Notes: a model not told the origin generated them from the letters alone. A stretch of 23,360 nucleotides of DNA from Terrisporobacter sp. (GCA_029851945.1 JARKUZ010000059.1:1-23360); one strand, 5' to 3'; positions 1-7,928 are shown, numbered from the stretch's first letter. Numbers and translations: made by a program.

Positions 1-23
1 TTTTTTTTTTTTTTTATAATAAA

Positions 24-49
24 AAAAGATTGAGTTTATTCAATCTTTT
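24..49 (-). terminator. Hairpin terminator after the 36-residue membrane peptide
   Basis: A 10-bp perfect stem (24-33 with 40-49) and 6-nt loop. On the minus strand it is followed by a T-rich tract that runs to the window edge (1-23). It lies 37 bases past the stop of the small minus-strand gene. Confidence 0.75.
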
Positions 50-85
50 AAAAACTTATTCTATATTAAATTTTATTTTTTAAAA

Positions 86-196
86 TTAATTTTCCATACT
101 TTGGTCTTCTAATAAATTTATTTCTGATAAATATGATAAGAAAGATAAACCAAGCATCACTACTACTAATACTGCTGTAATAAGTACTATTGCCAT
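86..196 (-). CDS. 36-residue single-span membrane peptide
   Basis: A short minus-strand ORF of 36 codons. An AAAAGGAGGAA ribosome site sits about 5 bases before its ATG, which is the main reason to call it real. The product begins with a hydrophobic helix (about residues 2-23, rich in Val, Leu and Ile) and ends with a short polar, acidic tail (EINLLEDQSMEN). A hairpin terminator follows. I recognise no family. The size and layout suit a small inner-membrane peptide of the regulatory or toxin-like kind, but nothing in the sequence decides this and no antisense RNA partner is evident. Confidence 0.6.
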   Translation of the reverse strand: MAIVLITAVLVVVMLGLSFLSYLSEINLLEDQSMEN

Positions 197-490
197 ATTA
201 ATTCCTCCTTTTGATATTATTATAATTCCCTAATATGAATAATCTATGAATTTCGAGGGAATTTAATTAAATATTTTATACATAAGTATGTATTCAATAT
301 CCTATTTTTAACAGTTAATACTATTATAATACCATATAATCAAATTTTATATAGTTAAATTATTGTAACCTTACAATATTATAAGATTTTTTAATTTTTC
401 TTGACTTTATTTTATTAATAAACTAAATTTAAATAATTTAATATTAAAAAACAATGATTAGTAAGATTAAATTTAATTCTGCTATCAGAT
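197..490. other. AT-rich intergenic stretch, no gene seen
   Basis: About 290 bases of very AT-rich sequence between the small membrane peptide and a broken gene. It must hold the promoter of the minus-strand peptide. No convincing ORF, RNA gene or strong inverted repeat was found. Confidence 0.4.
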
Positions 491-745
491 ATGAAATTAG
501 TGGTTGAAATATTTCCTATACAAGAAAAATTGAAAACTATCTATGATCTTCATTTTGAAGTTATATTTAAAGATTTTAGTAAAAAAATTTTAAGTTCATA
601 AATTTTACATGAAAAACTTTTTGAAGTAAAAAATATAACTGAGTTAATATTAGTCTGCATAGGTATTTATATTTATAAACAAGGAATAAAGTATAATATA
701 AGAAAATTAAAATTTAAGCTAAAAGCATTTTATATTTTATCATAA
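491..745 (+). pseudogene. Decayed small gene with an in-frame stop (unknown family)
   Basis: One reading frame runs from ATG 491 to TAA 743-745 with a single internal TAA at 599-601. The two parts are 36 and 47 codons. Residue use on both sides is protein-like: charged and amphipathic before the stop (QEKLKTIYDLHFEV), and a hydrophobic patch then a Lys/Arg-rich tail after it (ELILVCIGIYIY, then RKLKFKLK). The frame is also open upstream back to 464. No ribosome site precedes the ATG. I read this as a dead remnant of roughly 85-95 codons, but chance openness of AT-rich DNA is possible. No family is recognised. Confidence 0.35.
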
Positions 746-827
746 AGGTTTATAATATACATTGAGATTATATTTTTTATTATAAATTTTCTTAAAATAT
801 TGATTTATAACTAAAAAATTATTAATA

Positions 828-833
828 TATAAT
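828..833 (+). promoter_or_regulatory. -10 box of the corA leader transcript
   Basis: A perfect TATAAT. The hexamer 17 bases upstream is only TTATAA; a better TTGATT at 800-805 is too far (22 bases). Transcription would start near 840, about 10 bases before the leader ribosome site. Confidence 0.4.
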
Positions 834-850
834 AGATGTTTAAAAATTTA

Positions 851-1003
851 AGGAGAGTGATGGAAATGGACAGTATTCCGATACGTTTGTTTCGGACTGC
901 AAAACAATTTAATCACTTGATAGTATCTATTTATGACTAATACTTCCAAGTTATATTGGTCTTTTAATAGATATCATTAAGTGACCAATATATAAAACTG
1001 AAT
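851..1003 (+). promoter_or_regulatory. Structured corA leader with mutually exclusive helices
   Basis: Two incompatible folds can be drawn. Fold A: helix 856-861/912-917, bulged hairpin 871-874+878-881/892-899, small hairpin 922-926/940-944, and a 10-bp hairpin 952-961/983-992. Fold B keeps the bulged hairpin but pairs 913-918 with 979-984 and 924-931 with 966-973, which destroys the other three helices. There is no U-run after the last hairpin, and the corA ribosome site (about 1004-1009) is outside it, so the output is unclear: Rho-dependent termination, RNA stability or translation. It does not match the M-box (ykoK) consensus as I know it. Confidence 0.5.
860..940 (+). CDS. Possible 26-residue leader peptide upstream of corA
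   Basis: ATG 860 opens a 26-codon ORF ending in TAA 938-940. An AGGAG lies 4 bases upstream; a second in-frame ATG at 866 has a 10-base spacing, so either may be used. The peptide starts acidic with one Pro (MEMDSIP) and continues basic (IRLFRTAK). The ORF covers the 5' sides of the alternative helices, so a translating ribosome would bias the fold. In Salmonella, mgtA and corA are preceded by short leader ORFs (mgtL, corL) that couple translation to expression of the Mg2+ transporter. Placement here is analogous, homology is not claimed, and chance occurrence of a short ORF is possible. Confidence 0.4.
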   Translation: MEMDSIPIRLFRTAKQFNHLIVSIYD

Positions 1004-1018
1004 AAAGGATGTGTTGCC

Positions 1019-1954
1019 ATGATAAGATATTACAAAACAATTGAGACAAAACTTGAGAAACTAAACGACTTTGAAGATGGTTGTTGGATAAATCTTGTTG
1101 AACCTAATCATGATGAAATAAGTTATATTTCAGAAAGATTTGAAATAGATATAGATACTCTTAAATCAGCTCTAGATGAGGAAGAAAGATCAAGAATTGA
1201 TGTAGAAGATAATCATACTTTAATTCTTATAGATATTCCAATTGATGAAAGTGACTATGACTCTGCTCATTACTCAACTATCCCCCTTGGGATAATATTA
1301 ACAGATAATGCTATTATAACAGTATGTACTGCACAAAGTAAGATTTTAAATGATTTTATAGTAGGACATATAAAGGAGTTTTATACTTTTAAGAAAACTC
1401 GATTCTTATTACAAATTTTACACAAAAATGCAACTTATTATCTATTGTATCTAAGAAGAATTAATAGAATGACTATTGAAATAGAACGTGAAATACACAA
1501 ATCAATGAAGAATAGAGAATTAGTTCAATTACTAGAATTAGAAAAGTCTTTAGTATATTTTTCTACTTCCCTAAAAGCAATAGAGCTAGTCCTAAACAAA
1601 ATGGTTCGTACATCTACTATAAAAAAATACTCAGAAGATGAGGATTTATTGGAAGATGTTATTGTTGAAAATAGACAGGCCTTGGAAATGGCTTCAATTT
1701 ATGGAGATATATTAAGTAGAATCATGGATGCCTTCAGTGCCATAGTTAATAACAACCAAAATAATGTTATGCAACTATTAACTGTTGTCACTCTTATTTT
1801 ATCCATTCCAACCATGATTTCTGGATATTTTGGAATGAACGTGGAGAATATGCCATTCTCTAATAATCCTAATGGATTTTGGATTATATTATTTATATCA
1901 GCAATAATTTGCATTATATTATCTATTTTATTATCTAAAAATAAATTATTATAA
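1019..1954 (+). CDS. corA: CorA-family magnesium/divalent cation transporter
   Basis: A 311-residue CorA/MIT-family channel for Mg2+ (possibly Co2+ or Ni2+) uptake across the cytoplasmic membrane; family members work as homopentamers. Residues 1-250 form the soluble domain, with a long charged helix that extends into the first membrane span (about 252-271). That span ends in the signature GMN (272-274, in YFGMNVENMP). The second span is about 286-306 and is followed by a short basic tail (SKNKLL). The length is normal for the family. The ATG at 1019 has an AAAGGAT site about 9 bases upstream. It is preceded by a leader with a short ORF and switchable helices and followed by a strong terminator, so it is probably a single-gene unit. 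Confidence 0.93.
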   Translation: MIRYYKTIETKLEKLNDFEDGCWINLVEPNHDEISYISERFEIDIDTLKSALDEEERSRIDVEDNHTLILIDIPIDESDYDSAHYSTIPLGIILTDNAIITVCTAQSKILNDFIVGHIKEFYTFKKTRFLLQILHKNATYYLLYLRRINRMTIEIEREIHKSMKNRELVQLLELEKSLVYFSTSLKAIELVLNKMVRTSTIKKYSEDEDLLEDVIVENRQALEMASIYGDILSRIMDAFSAIVNNNQNNVMQLLTVVTLILSIPTMISGYFGMNVENMPFSNNPNGFWIILFISAIICIILSILLSKNKLL

Positions 1955-1974
1955 AAACTTACTAATAATTTGTG

Positions 1975-2001
1975 AAAGCTCTAGTCTAACTAGAGCTTTT
2001 T
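1975..2001 (+). terminator. corA terminator
   Basis: A 10-bp perfect stem (1975-1984 with 1990-1999) and 5-base loop, ending in TTTT then TATATATTTT. It lies 21 bases after the corA stop. Confidence 0.9.
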
Positions 2002-2062
2002 ATATATTTTAACTCCTATTTAGATTTATCTTATGTATTAATCACATTTAAGTAGATTAAAT

Positions 2063-2931
2063 TTATATAGTCTCAAATTCCTCAGATATGCCTTTTAAAA
2101 ACTTTGTAATATCTATATGTTGAGGACAGCTTTTTTCACACTGTCTACATTCAATACAATCCGATGCTTTTCCATGAGTATGAATATAATTATCATAGTA
2201 CACTTTTTGAGTAGAAAATCCTATATTTAATGATTGTTTTGCATTATTATATAGTGTAAAGTAATTTGGAATTGGTATATTTTTAGGACATCCTTCTACA
2301 CAATATTGACATGATGTACATGGAATCATGATTGAATTATTTATAATGTCAACTTCCTTATTCACAATATCATATTCTACTTTTGAAAAAGGTTTAAAAT
2401 CTTTCATATAGCTAGTGTTATCTAATAATTGATTCATATCAGACATTCCACTTAATGCCATTATTACTCCTTCATGACTTGCTACGTATCTTATTGCCCA
2501 TGAAGGTATAGACATTTCTTTATTATAATTTTTAAATAGATCTTCAGCTTCTTTTGGTACATTAGCTAGAGTACCGCCTTTAACAGGCTCCATTGCAATA
2601 ATTGATTTATTATGTTTTCTAGCTACTTCGTAACATGTTCTTGATTGGATACTTTCATTCTTCCAGTCTAAATAATTTATTTGTAATTGGACAAAATCTA
2701 CTTCAGGATGAGCTGTTAATATTTCATCTAGTAAATCAGCTCTATCGTGAAAAGAAAATCCTATATTTTTTATTCTACCTTCTTTTTTCTTTTTTATAAT
2801 AAATTCAAAGCTATTAAATTCTTTACATTTTTCGTAAGTACCCACTCCCAAGTTATGAAGTAGATAATAATCAAAATAATCTACACCACATTTTTCCAAC
2901 TGTTCATTAAACTAAAACCTAATTTTTTCAT
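2063..2931 (-). pseudogene. Aldo/keto reductase with C-terminal 2[4Fe-4S], N-terminal domain deleted
   Basis: The main open frame (2063-2899, up to 278 residues) is the C-terminal three quarters of a clostridial aldo/keto reductase with a ferredoxin domain. It begins inside the TIM barrel ([15 protein letters not shown]) and ends with two cluster motifs, [12 protein letters not shown] and [12 protein letters not shown]. Full family members are about 370-380 residues, so roughly 95 N-terminal residues are missing, including the usual nucleotide-binding start and the catalytic Asp/Tyr/Lys. The original start survives upstream: GGAGGGAA and ATG (2929-2931) encode MKKLGFSLM, the family's usual beginning, before the frame is lost at the junction near 2903-2910 and stops after 16 codons. 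I infer one internal deletion. Enzyme activity is unlikely. Confidence 0.8.
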
Positions 2932-3115
2932 TTATATTCCCTCCATATTTCATATTTATTTTATAGTGAATTAAAATATTAAAATTAGTAATTCTTAAAT
3001 ATTTTTCTACTTAATATATATGATAGTCTTTGAAGTTAGCTCTAAGTCAAGTAAATTTTCAATAATATATTAAGCTCATACTTCTAAGGTAGATTCTACC
3101 ATTAGGATGCCATAA

Positions 3116-3211
3116 TATAAAAATTATATACTTTTACCTACCATATGGACTGAAGAAACTGCAATAAGTATAGATGTATCTGTTGATTATATTAAGTCTT
3201 ACTTAAAATAA
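3116..3211 (+). pseudogene. Possible C-terminal remnant of a lost gene
   Basis: A 31-codon open stretch with no start or ribosome site, ending in TAA 3209-3211. Its tail (TEETAISIDVSVDYIKSYLK) has the amphipathic look of a protein C-terminus, perhaps of a TetR-type regulator. That idea is a guess from composition only. The rest of 2945-3227 holds no gene. Confidence 0.2.
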
Positions 3212-3213
3212 AT

Positions 3214-3242
3214 AAAGTAGCTAGATTCTATCTAACTACTTT
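3214..3242 (-). terminator. Terminator overlapping the end of the Sel1/TPR gene
   Basis: Stem AAAGTAG + TAGAT paired across a 3-base loop, with one mismatch (3214-3226 with 3230-3242). The 5' arm on the minus strand contains the last codons and stop of the repeat-protein gene, and an AT-rich tract (ATTTATTTT) follows. Confidence 0.65.
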
Positions 3243-5090
3243 CATTTCACTTTCTATACCTTCAAATTCATTTTCAATATTTTCATTTATTTCTAATATA
3301 TATTGAGGTATATACTCTTCTTCCTCATCTTCTACTACCTTTTCTACTTCAACAAAAGGAGCTAATAATCTTTCCTCTTGATTCACTTCTATTAATGGAA
3401 ACTTTTCAAGTATTGATTCACTATTTTCATAATTTACTTTACTTAATTCTGCATACATTCTTTTACTTTTTTCAAAATACATGAATGCTAACATATATTC
3501 ACAATTTTTATCTTCTTTCTTTGCACCTTCATCAAAGTATTTTTCACTTTCTTCTACTTCACCTAATTTTAGTGATAATTGCCCTAAATTATAAATTGAT
3601 TCTATGCATCCTTGTTCTCTAGATTTCTCATACCAATATTTTGCATTAGTATAATCATTGTAAAATGTTTCATAAATAAGTCCTATCATATGCTGTGAAT
3701 ATACATTATTTTCATTGGCAGTGACATCAAACATTTCTTTGGCTTTTTCAAAATCTTTTTCATTGTAATATATTCTTCCTAAGTGAATGCGGCTATTTAT
3801 ATGATTTTTTTCCACCGCTTTCATAAAATATTCTTTAGATTTTTCAAAATCTTTTAACTCTTCATATATTAATCCTAAAGCATAAGCTGAATATGTATCA
3901 TCATTTTCTAAAGCTTTTTCATACCAGATGATAGCTTCATCAATATTATCTATTCTTTTAAAAATATCTCCTAGTTTCACCTGACAAGAAACTACCGTAG
4001 AGTTTCTTTGATAATATGAAATTGCCTTTTCTATGTCTCCAGTTTGGTCGTATAAATCAGCTATATTTTCTATAGATATTTTGCAACCATCAACTATGGC
4101 CTCATCATAATTTTTTATAGCTTTTTCATAATTTTTTTCTTCAAAATACAATCCAGCTAAATTATTTTTAGCCTCCACCATTTCATTAGATGCTAAGTCG
4201 TAATACATTTTTGCACTTTCAATTTCATTTTCCCTATTACATAAATTAGCTAGTCTAAATTTAGATAGAGTATGATTATGCTCTATTCCTTTTTCATAAT
4301 ACTTAATAGCCTCTTCTCTTTTATCCAACTTATCATATAAATAGGCTAGTCTATATTGCGATTTAACATGATTTTGTCTAGCACCTTTTAAATAATATTT
4401 TTCTGCTTCTGATAATTCATCATTCATTTCACTTATAAGGCCCATGTTATAGCATCCTTTTATGTGGGAAGATCTATAAAGCTGTTTATATAAAGAAATA
4501 GTATTTTTTTCATTCTCTTCTTTTCTACTTAATATTGCCAAATTATATTTACAATCATCATTTAATAAAACAGAGCCTTTTCTAAAATATTCTACTGCCT
4601 CTTCTTCTTTTCCTAAATATAAATATAAATTTCCCAAGTTAAAGCATGCTACACCATAGTTATCATCAGCTGCCACTTTTAACCATTTTTCACTTCTTAT
4701 ATAATCATTTAATTTAAAATGAATTACTCCCAGATTATTTTGAGCTTTTATATTACCTTCTAGGGCTACTTTTTCATACCAATAAAGAGAATATTCATAG
4801 CCTTCTAAATCATAATACATATTACCAAGATCGAAAGCTGCATCTTCAAAACCATTTTTAAATGACATTGAATACCATCTTTCTGCCTCATGATATTGAT
4901 TTTTATTTAAATAAATTCTACCTAAAGTATATTGAGATTTAACATTTCCATCTTCTGCTGAAGTTTTATAAGAGGCAATTGCCTCATCTAATTTTCCCAT
5001 CTTTTCTAAAATAACTGCTTTTTTATGAGCTAAACCAGATTCTCTAGATAAATCTTTAATTTTTCCAAAAGAAAATTTTGAATTTTTCAT
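3228..5090 (-). CDS. Sel1-like/TPR repeat protein, 620 residues
   Basis: A long helical-repeat protein built from about fifteen tandem 34-36-residue units of Sel1/TPR type, recognisable by recurring A..LG..Y and A..YY.KA patterns (for example AQNNLGVIHF, YSAYALGLIYEEL, SRIHLGRIYYNE) from about residue 20 to 550. Such superhelices bind peptides or partner proteins. No signal peptide or membrane span is seen, so it is probably cytoplasmic. The last 70 residues leave the repeat pattern and are very acidic (VVEDEEEEYIPQY). An AGGAGT site precedes the ATG, and a promoter with TTCATG and TATAAT lies upstream. It stands alone on its strand with its own terminator. Partners are unknown; the chaperone locus 14 kb away is one speculative candidate. 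Confidence 0.85.
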   Translation of the reverse strand: MKNSKFSFGKIKDLSRESGLAHKKAVILEKMGKLDEAIASYKTSAEDGNVKSQYTLGRIYLNKNQYHEAERWYSMSFKNGFEDAAFDLGNMYYDLEGYEYSLYWYEKVALEGNIKAQNNLGVIHFKLNDYIRSEKWLKVAADDNYGVACFNLGNLYLYLGKEEEAVEYFRKGSVLLNDDCKYNLAILSRKEENEKNTISLYKQLYRSSHIKGCYNMGLISEMNDELSEAEKYYLKGARQNHVKSQYRLAYLYDKLDKREEAIKYYEKGIEHNHTLSKFRLANLCNRENEIESAKMYYDLASNEMVEAKNNLAGLYFEEKNYEKAIKNYDEAIVDGCKISIENIADLYDQTGDIEKAISYYQRNSTVVSCQVKLGDIFKRIDNIDEAIIWYEKALENDDTYSAYALGLIYEELKDFEKSKEYFMKAVEKNHINSRIHLGRIYYNEKDFEKAKEMFDVTANENNVYSQHMIGLIYETFYNDYTNAKYWYEKSREQGCIESIYNLGQLSLKLGEVEESEKYFDEGAKKEDKNCEYMLAFMYFEKSKRMYAELSKVNYENSESILEKFPLIEVNQEERLLAPFVEVEKVVEDEEEEYIPQYILEINENIENEFEGIESEMKVVR

Positions 5091-5135
5091 CTTAACTTAC
5101 TCCTACTTTTATATATTCTTAAGCTGTTAATAAAT

Positions 5136-5164
5136 ATTATATTATATATTCTTTTGTTCATGAA
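5136..5164 (-). promoter_or_regulatory. Promoter of the Sel1/TPR gene
   Basis: On the minus strand TTCATG (5159-5164), a 17-base spacer and a perfect TATAAT (5136-5141), about 45 bases upstream of the ATG. Confidence 0.5.
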
Positions 5165-5288
5165 TACTATTTCCAAATTGTAATAAAGATGTAATTTTAT
5201 GTTTGATAAACTTAATCTTTTCTTAGTATTATATTTAATAATTTTTTTATACGATTTATAAAACAAATTTTCATATTACTAGAAAAAC

Positions 5289-5317
5289 TTGATTAATTTT
5301 ATAAAAAAATATATTAT
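5289..5317 (+). promoter_or_regulatory. Promoter of the 50-residue membrane protein
   Basis: TTGATT (5289-5294), a 17-base spacer and TATTAT (5312-5317), about 43 bases before the ATG. Confidence 0.5.
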
Positions 5318-5360
5318 ATATACATTATAAATTTAATAGCTTATATTAGGAGGATTGACT

Positions 5361-5513
5361 ATGGATTTAAATTTGATATTAAGAATTTGCCTTTTAATAG
5401 TTGTAATTGGAATAGTTTTTAATATTTTAAAAATAATTACATCTTTTGTATTTAAATTAGCTTTAATGGCTTTAGTAATATTATTAGTTTTCAAATTTTT
5501 TGCATTATTTTAA
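5361..5513 (+). CDS. 50-residue hydrophobic membrane protein
   Basis: ATG 5361 follows TTAGGAGGA by 6 bases, an excellent ribosome site. The 50 residues are almost wholly hydrophobic and can form two spans, about 5-22 and 31-49, with a single Lys/Thr/Ser-containing turn between (KIITS) and a Lys near the end (VFKFFALF). A promoter lies upstream and a perfect hairpin terminator starts 5 bases after the stop, so it is a complete one-gene unit. No family is recognised. It may be a small membrane regulator or toxin-like peptide; nothing decides between these. Confidence 0.7.
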   Translation: MDLNLILRICLLIVVIGIVFNILKIITSFVFKLALMALVILLVFKFFALF

Positions 5514-5518
5514 TCTTT

Positions 5519-5546
5519 AAGTGTAACTTTTTAGTTACACTTTTTA
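5519..5546 (+). terminator. Terminator after the 50-residue membrane protein
   Basis: A 10-bp perfect stem (5519-5528 with 5533-5542), TTTT loop and trailing TTTTTATATA. Confidence 0.9.
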
Positions 5547-5607
5547 TATATATTTTATCACTCTTAATTTTCTGAATTAAATCAATATTTAATAATATTA
5601 TAAAGCA

Positions 5608-5637
5608 TTAGCATTTATTCTTTATTATTGTTATAAT
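5608..5637 (+). promoter_or_regulatory. Promoter of the YitT-family gene
   Basis: A perfect TATAAT at 5632-5637 with a weak TTAGCA 18 bases upstream (5608-5613). The ATG is 25 bases downstream of the -10 box. Confidence 0.4.
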
Positions 5638-5661
5638 ATGTCCATTGGAGGTTGATAAAAA

Positions 5662-6522
5662 ATGACAAATAATTTAAAAGAAATCATAATTGAAGCTTTA
5701 GGGATGATTTTAGGATGTATACTAATAAGTTTGGGAATTAACATGTTCTTTAGCCCTAATACTATTGCACCTGGGGGACTTAGTGGGTTATCAGTAGTCC
5801 TAAGTAAAATAAGTGGACTTACAGTCTCTACAGTTATGCTTATTATTGGAGTTCCACTAATTATATTTTCTATTAAAATCCTTGGAAAATTAAATGCTTT
5901 AAAGACTTTAGCTGGTATGTTACTTCTTTCATTTAGTGTAAAATTAACATCGCCACTTTCTCAAATTACAGTAACAGAGGATGTTTTATTAGCGGCAATT
6001 ACTGGTGCTTTAGTTTTAGGATTAGGTCAAGGTCTTATTCTTAGATTAGATGGATCTACTGGAGGAACTGATTTAATAGCTCTTATGGTGAATAAGGTGG
6101 CACCAAGTATATCCATATCTAAATGTTTAATATTTATTGATGGCGCTGTAGTTTTATCTTCTGGATTAGTAAATAAAAATATAGAAACTGGTTTATATTC
6201 TGCCATAAGCCTTTATATAATAGTTAAAATGATAGACTTTATGATTGCAGGATTTGACTATTCTAAAGAATTTATGATAATAACTAACAAGAAAGAAAAG
6301 TTAAGAGATGTAATATTAAATGATGTTAAAAGAGGTATGACTATTATTGATGGTAGAGGTGCATACTCAGATACTAACAAAAGCATTTTAATAGTAGTAG
6401 TTAAAAAAAATCAAGAAGTACATCTTAAGAAACTTATTAAAAAAATAGATAAAGATGCGTTTATTATAGTAAGTGATGTTCATGAAGTATTTGGCGAAGG
6501 TTTTGCTCCTATTAGTGTATAA
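5662..6522 (+). CDS. YitT-family membrane protein (DUF161 + DUF2179)
   Basis: A 286-residue integral membrane protein of the YitT family, common in Firmicutes and without an agreed biochemical role. The first 200 residues hold five or so spans, with the family motifs FSPNTIAPGGLSGLS (about 30-44) and LDGSTGGTDLIA (about 129-140). The C-terminal DUF2179 domain (about 202-280) is cytosolic and shows the typical MTIIDGRGAYSD and VSDVHEVFGEGF. Length is normal. The start has TTGGAGG 9-10 bases upstream. It is likely transcribed alone, from its own promoter. No neighbour explains its substrate. Confidence 0.9.
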   Translation: MTNNLKEIIIEALGMILGCILISLGINMFFSPNTIAPGGLSGLSVVLSKISGLTVSTVMLIIGVPLIIFSIKILGKLNALKTLAGMLLLSFSVKLTSPLSQITVTEDVLLAAITGALVLGLGQGLILRLDGSTGGTDLIALMVNKVAPSISISKCLIFIDGAVVLSSGLVNKNIETGLYSAISLYIIVKMIDFMIAGFDYSKEFMIITNKKEKLRDVILNDVKRGMTIIDGRGAYSDTNKSILIVVVKKNQEVHLKKLIKKIDKDAFIIVSDVHEVFGEGFAPISV

Positions 6523-6624
6523 ACTTGAATTAGTTTACTTAGTATATTTAGATTTTAGTAATTATTAACTATAAATAGAAATTAAATCTAAATTCTTATA
6601 TTATACGGAAGGAAATCATTTATA

Positions 6625-7482
6625 ATGGTAAAATCATTAAAAAAAACTAAATTTAGAATATTAACTTTAATTATAATATTGTTTATTATATTCTGTGGTG
6701 TAAATTTATCACTAATAAATTCATATGCTCCATCAAGTTTAAATAAAGAAGCCGTTTTAATTGCTTCTAAAACTGGAAAAGTGATTACTACAAATTTAGA
6801 TATAAGAAGCGGAGCCTCTACTTCTTATGATATTATTGGAGAGTATAAAAAAGGTGATGAGGTAAAAATAGTTGGAGAAACTAAAAATAACTGGTACAAA
6901 GTTAAATATGAAGATAGATACGGATATATTTCTAAGGACAATGTGATAGCTTCTTTAGATGGATTTTTATTTGTAGGTGATTCGTATACTGCATTTATGA
7001 AAGACACAATAAATGCAAATACTAAAAATCATCATATAGTTGCTAAGTCTGGAGTTGTTCCATCTTATTGGCTAGATAATTTCAACCAAATGCCAAGTAA
7101 TGCTCAGGTAAAAGGTGTAACTATTTTATTAGGTGTAAATGGTATAAAAGCATATAAGTATGATGAAACACTTAAAGATATGAAAGTTTTGCTTAATAAA
7201 CTAGCTTCAAAATATCCTGATAAAAAAATTTATGTACAAAAAGTTCATCCTCTTGGCAAGAACTTCTCTCGCGATATTATAAATGATATTACAAGATACA
7301 ATAATGAAATAGAAAAATTCTGCCAAACTAAATCTAACCTTGTAATTATTGATTCAAGCAAAGGACTTGTGACTAGTGATGGATATTTAAAATATCCAGA
7401 CTGGGAGGGCATACATCATATACCATCAAAATATGAAACTTATTACAATAATATAGGAAAAGCTATATTAGATACATATTAG
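6625..7482 (+). CDS. Membrane-anchored or secreted SH3 + SGNH-hydrolase-like protein
   Basis: 285 residues. A basic N-terminus and hydrophobic segment (about 12-32) act as signal or anchor. A bacterial SH3 domain follows (about 50-110; NLDIRSGASTSYDIIGEYKKGD, NNWYKVKY), as in wall-binding proteins. Residues 113-285 resemble an SGNH/GDSL hydrolase: GDS in FVGDSYTA (nucleophile Ser120), GVNG (170-173) as the oxyanion block, and WEGIHHI near the end. Family members usually have DxxH there; here it reads E261-G-I-H264, with D259 two residues before. Likely role: deacylation of an extracellular glycan or wall polymer. GGAAGGA lies about 12 bases before the ATG. A bidirectional terminator follows. 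Confidence 0.8.
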   Translation: MVKSLKKTKFRILTLIIILFIIFCGVNLSLINSYAPSSLNKEAVLIASKTGKVITTNLDIRSGASTSYDIIGEYKKGDEVKIVGETKNNWYKVKYEDRYGYISKDNVIASLDGFLFVGDSYTAFMKDTINANTKNHHIVAKSGVVPSYWLDNFNQMPSNAQVKGVTILLGVNGIKAYKYDETLKDMKVLLNKLASKYPDKKIYVQKVHPLGKNFSRDIINDITRYNNEIEKFCQTKSNLVIIDSSKGLVTSDGYLKYPDWEGIHHIPSKYETYYNNIGKAILDTY

Positions 7483-7490
7483 AATATAAA

Positions 7491-7526
7491 AATAACCGCC
7501 TTGTAAAATTTACAAAGCGGTTATTT
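7491..7526. terminator. Bidirectional terminator between convergent genes
   Basis: Stem 7491-7499 with 7517-7525 (AATAACCGC/GCGGTTATT), plus inner pairing GTAAA/TTTAC. T-rich on both strands, it sits between the plus-strand SGNH gene and the minus-strand anchored protein. Confidence 0.85.
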
Positions 7527-7568
7527 TATATAAATTTTCTATTTATTATTTTCCCTTCAAATTTTAAT

Positions 7569-7928
7569 TTATTTAGCAACATAATAGGTGTCTATTGACA
7601 TAATTATTTCTTCATATACAATAAGAACATTTTCATGATTGTCACCTTGTGCCTCATAAACAGAACAGCGAGGTAGATCCCCTTGTTTATTTATGATTGC
7701 TATTTTTTTACCTCTTTTTAAATGAGAGAACTTTTCTATTCCATCAATTTCAGAATACATATCAATTTTATGATACTCATCATAAATAATATTGTTATAA
7801 GTAATTGATCCATCATCATTACGATCTATATGAGGTAAAAAAGGAGAAAACCTCCAAATGTAAAAGCTGCAAATAAATATAAAAATGGATAGCGATACTG
7901 ATATTGCAATAACGTTACTTTTCTTCAT
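7569..7928 (-). CDS. Small membrane-anchored protein of unknown function
   Basis: 119 residues with a clear ribosome site (AAGGAGA, 5 bases before ATG). Residues 1-4 are basic, 5-25 a hydrophobic anchor without a lipobox Cys at the usual site, and the rest is a polar, probably extracellular, mostly beta domain (DDGSITYNNIIYDEY, RGKKIAIINKQGD, NVLIVYEEIIMS). One Cys (SVYEAQ is preceded by RC) lies outside the membrane. I know no family. It follows the metallo-beta-lactamase-fold gene on the same strand after 83 bases with no terminator between, so the two may be co-transcribed. Confidence 0.75.
   Translation of the reverse strand: MKKSNVIAISVSLSIFIFICSFYIWRFSPFLPHIDRNDDGSITYNNIIYDEYHKIDMYSEIDGIEKFSHLKRGKKIAIINKQGDLPRCSVYEAQGDNHENVLIVYEEIIMSIDTYYVAK

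Noticed and set aside
840..1003. M-box (ykoK) magnesium riboswitch before corA
   Set aside because: The conserved M-box core and its overall length are absent; only switchable helices and a short ORF are seen.
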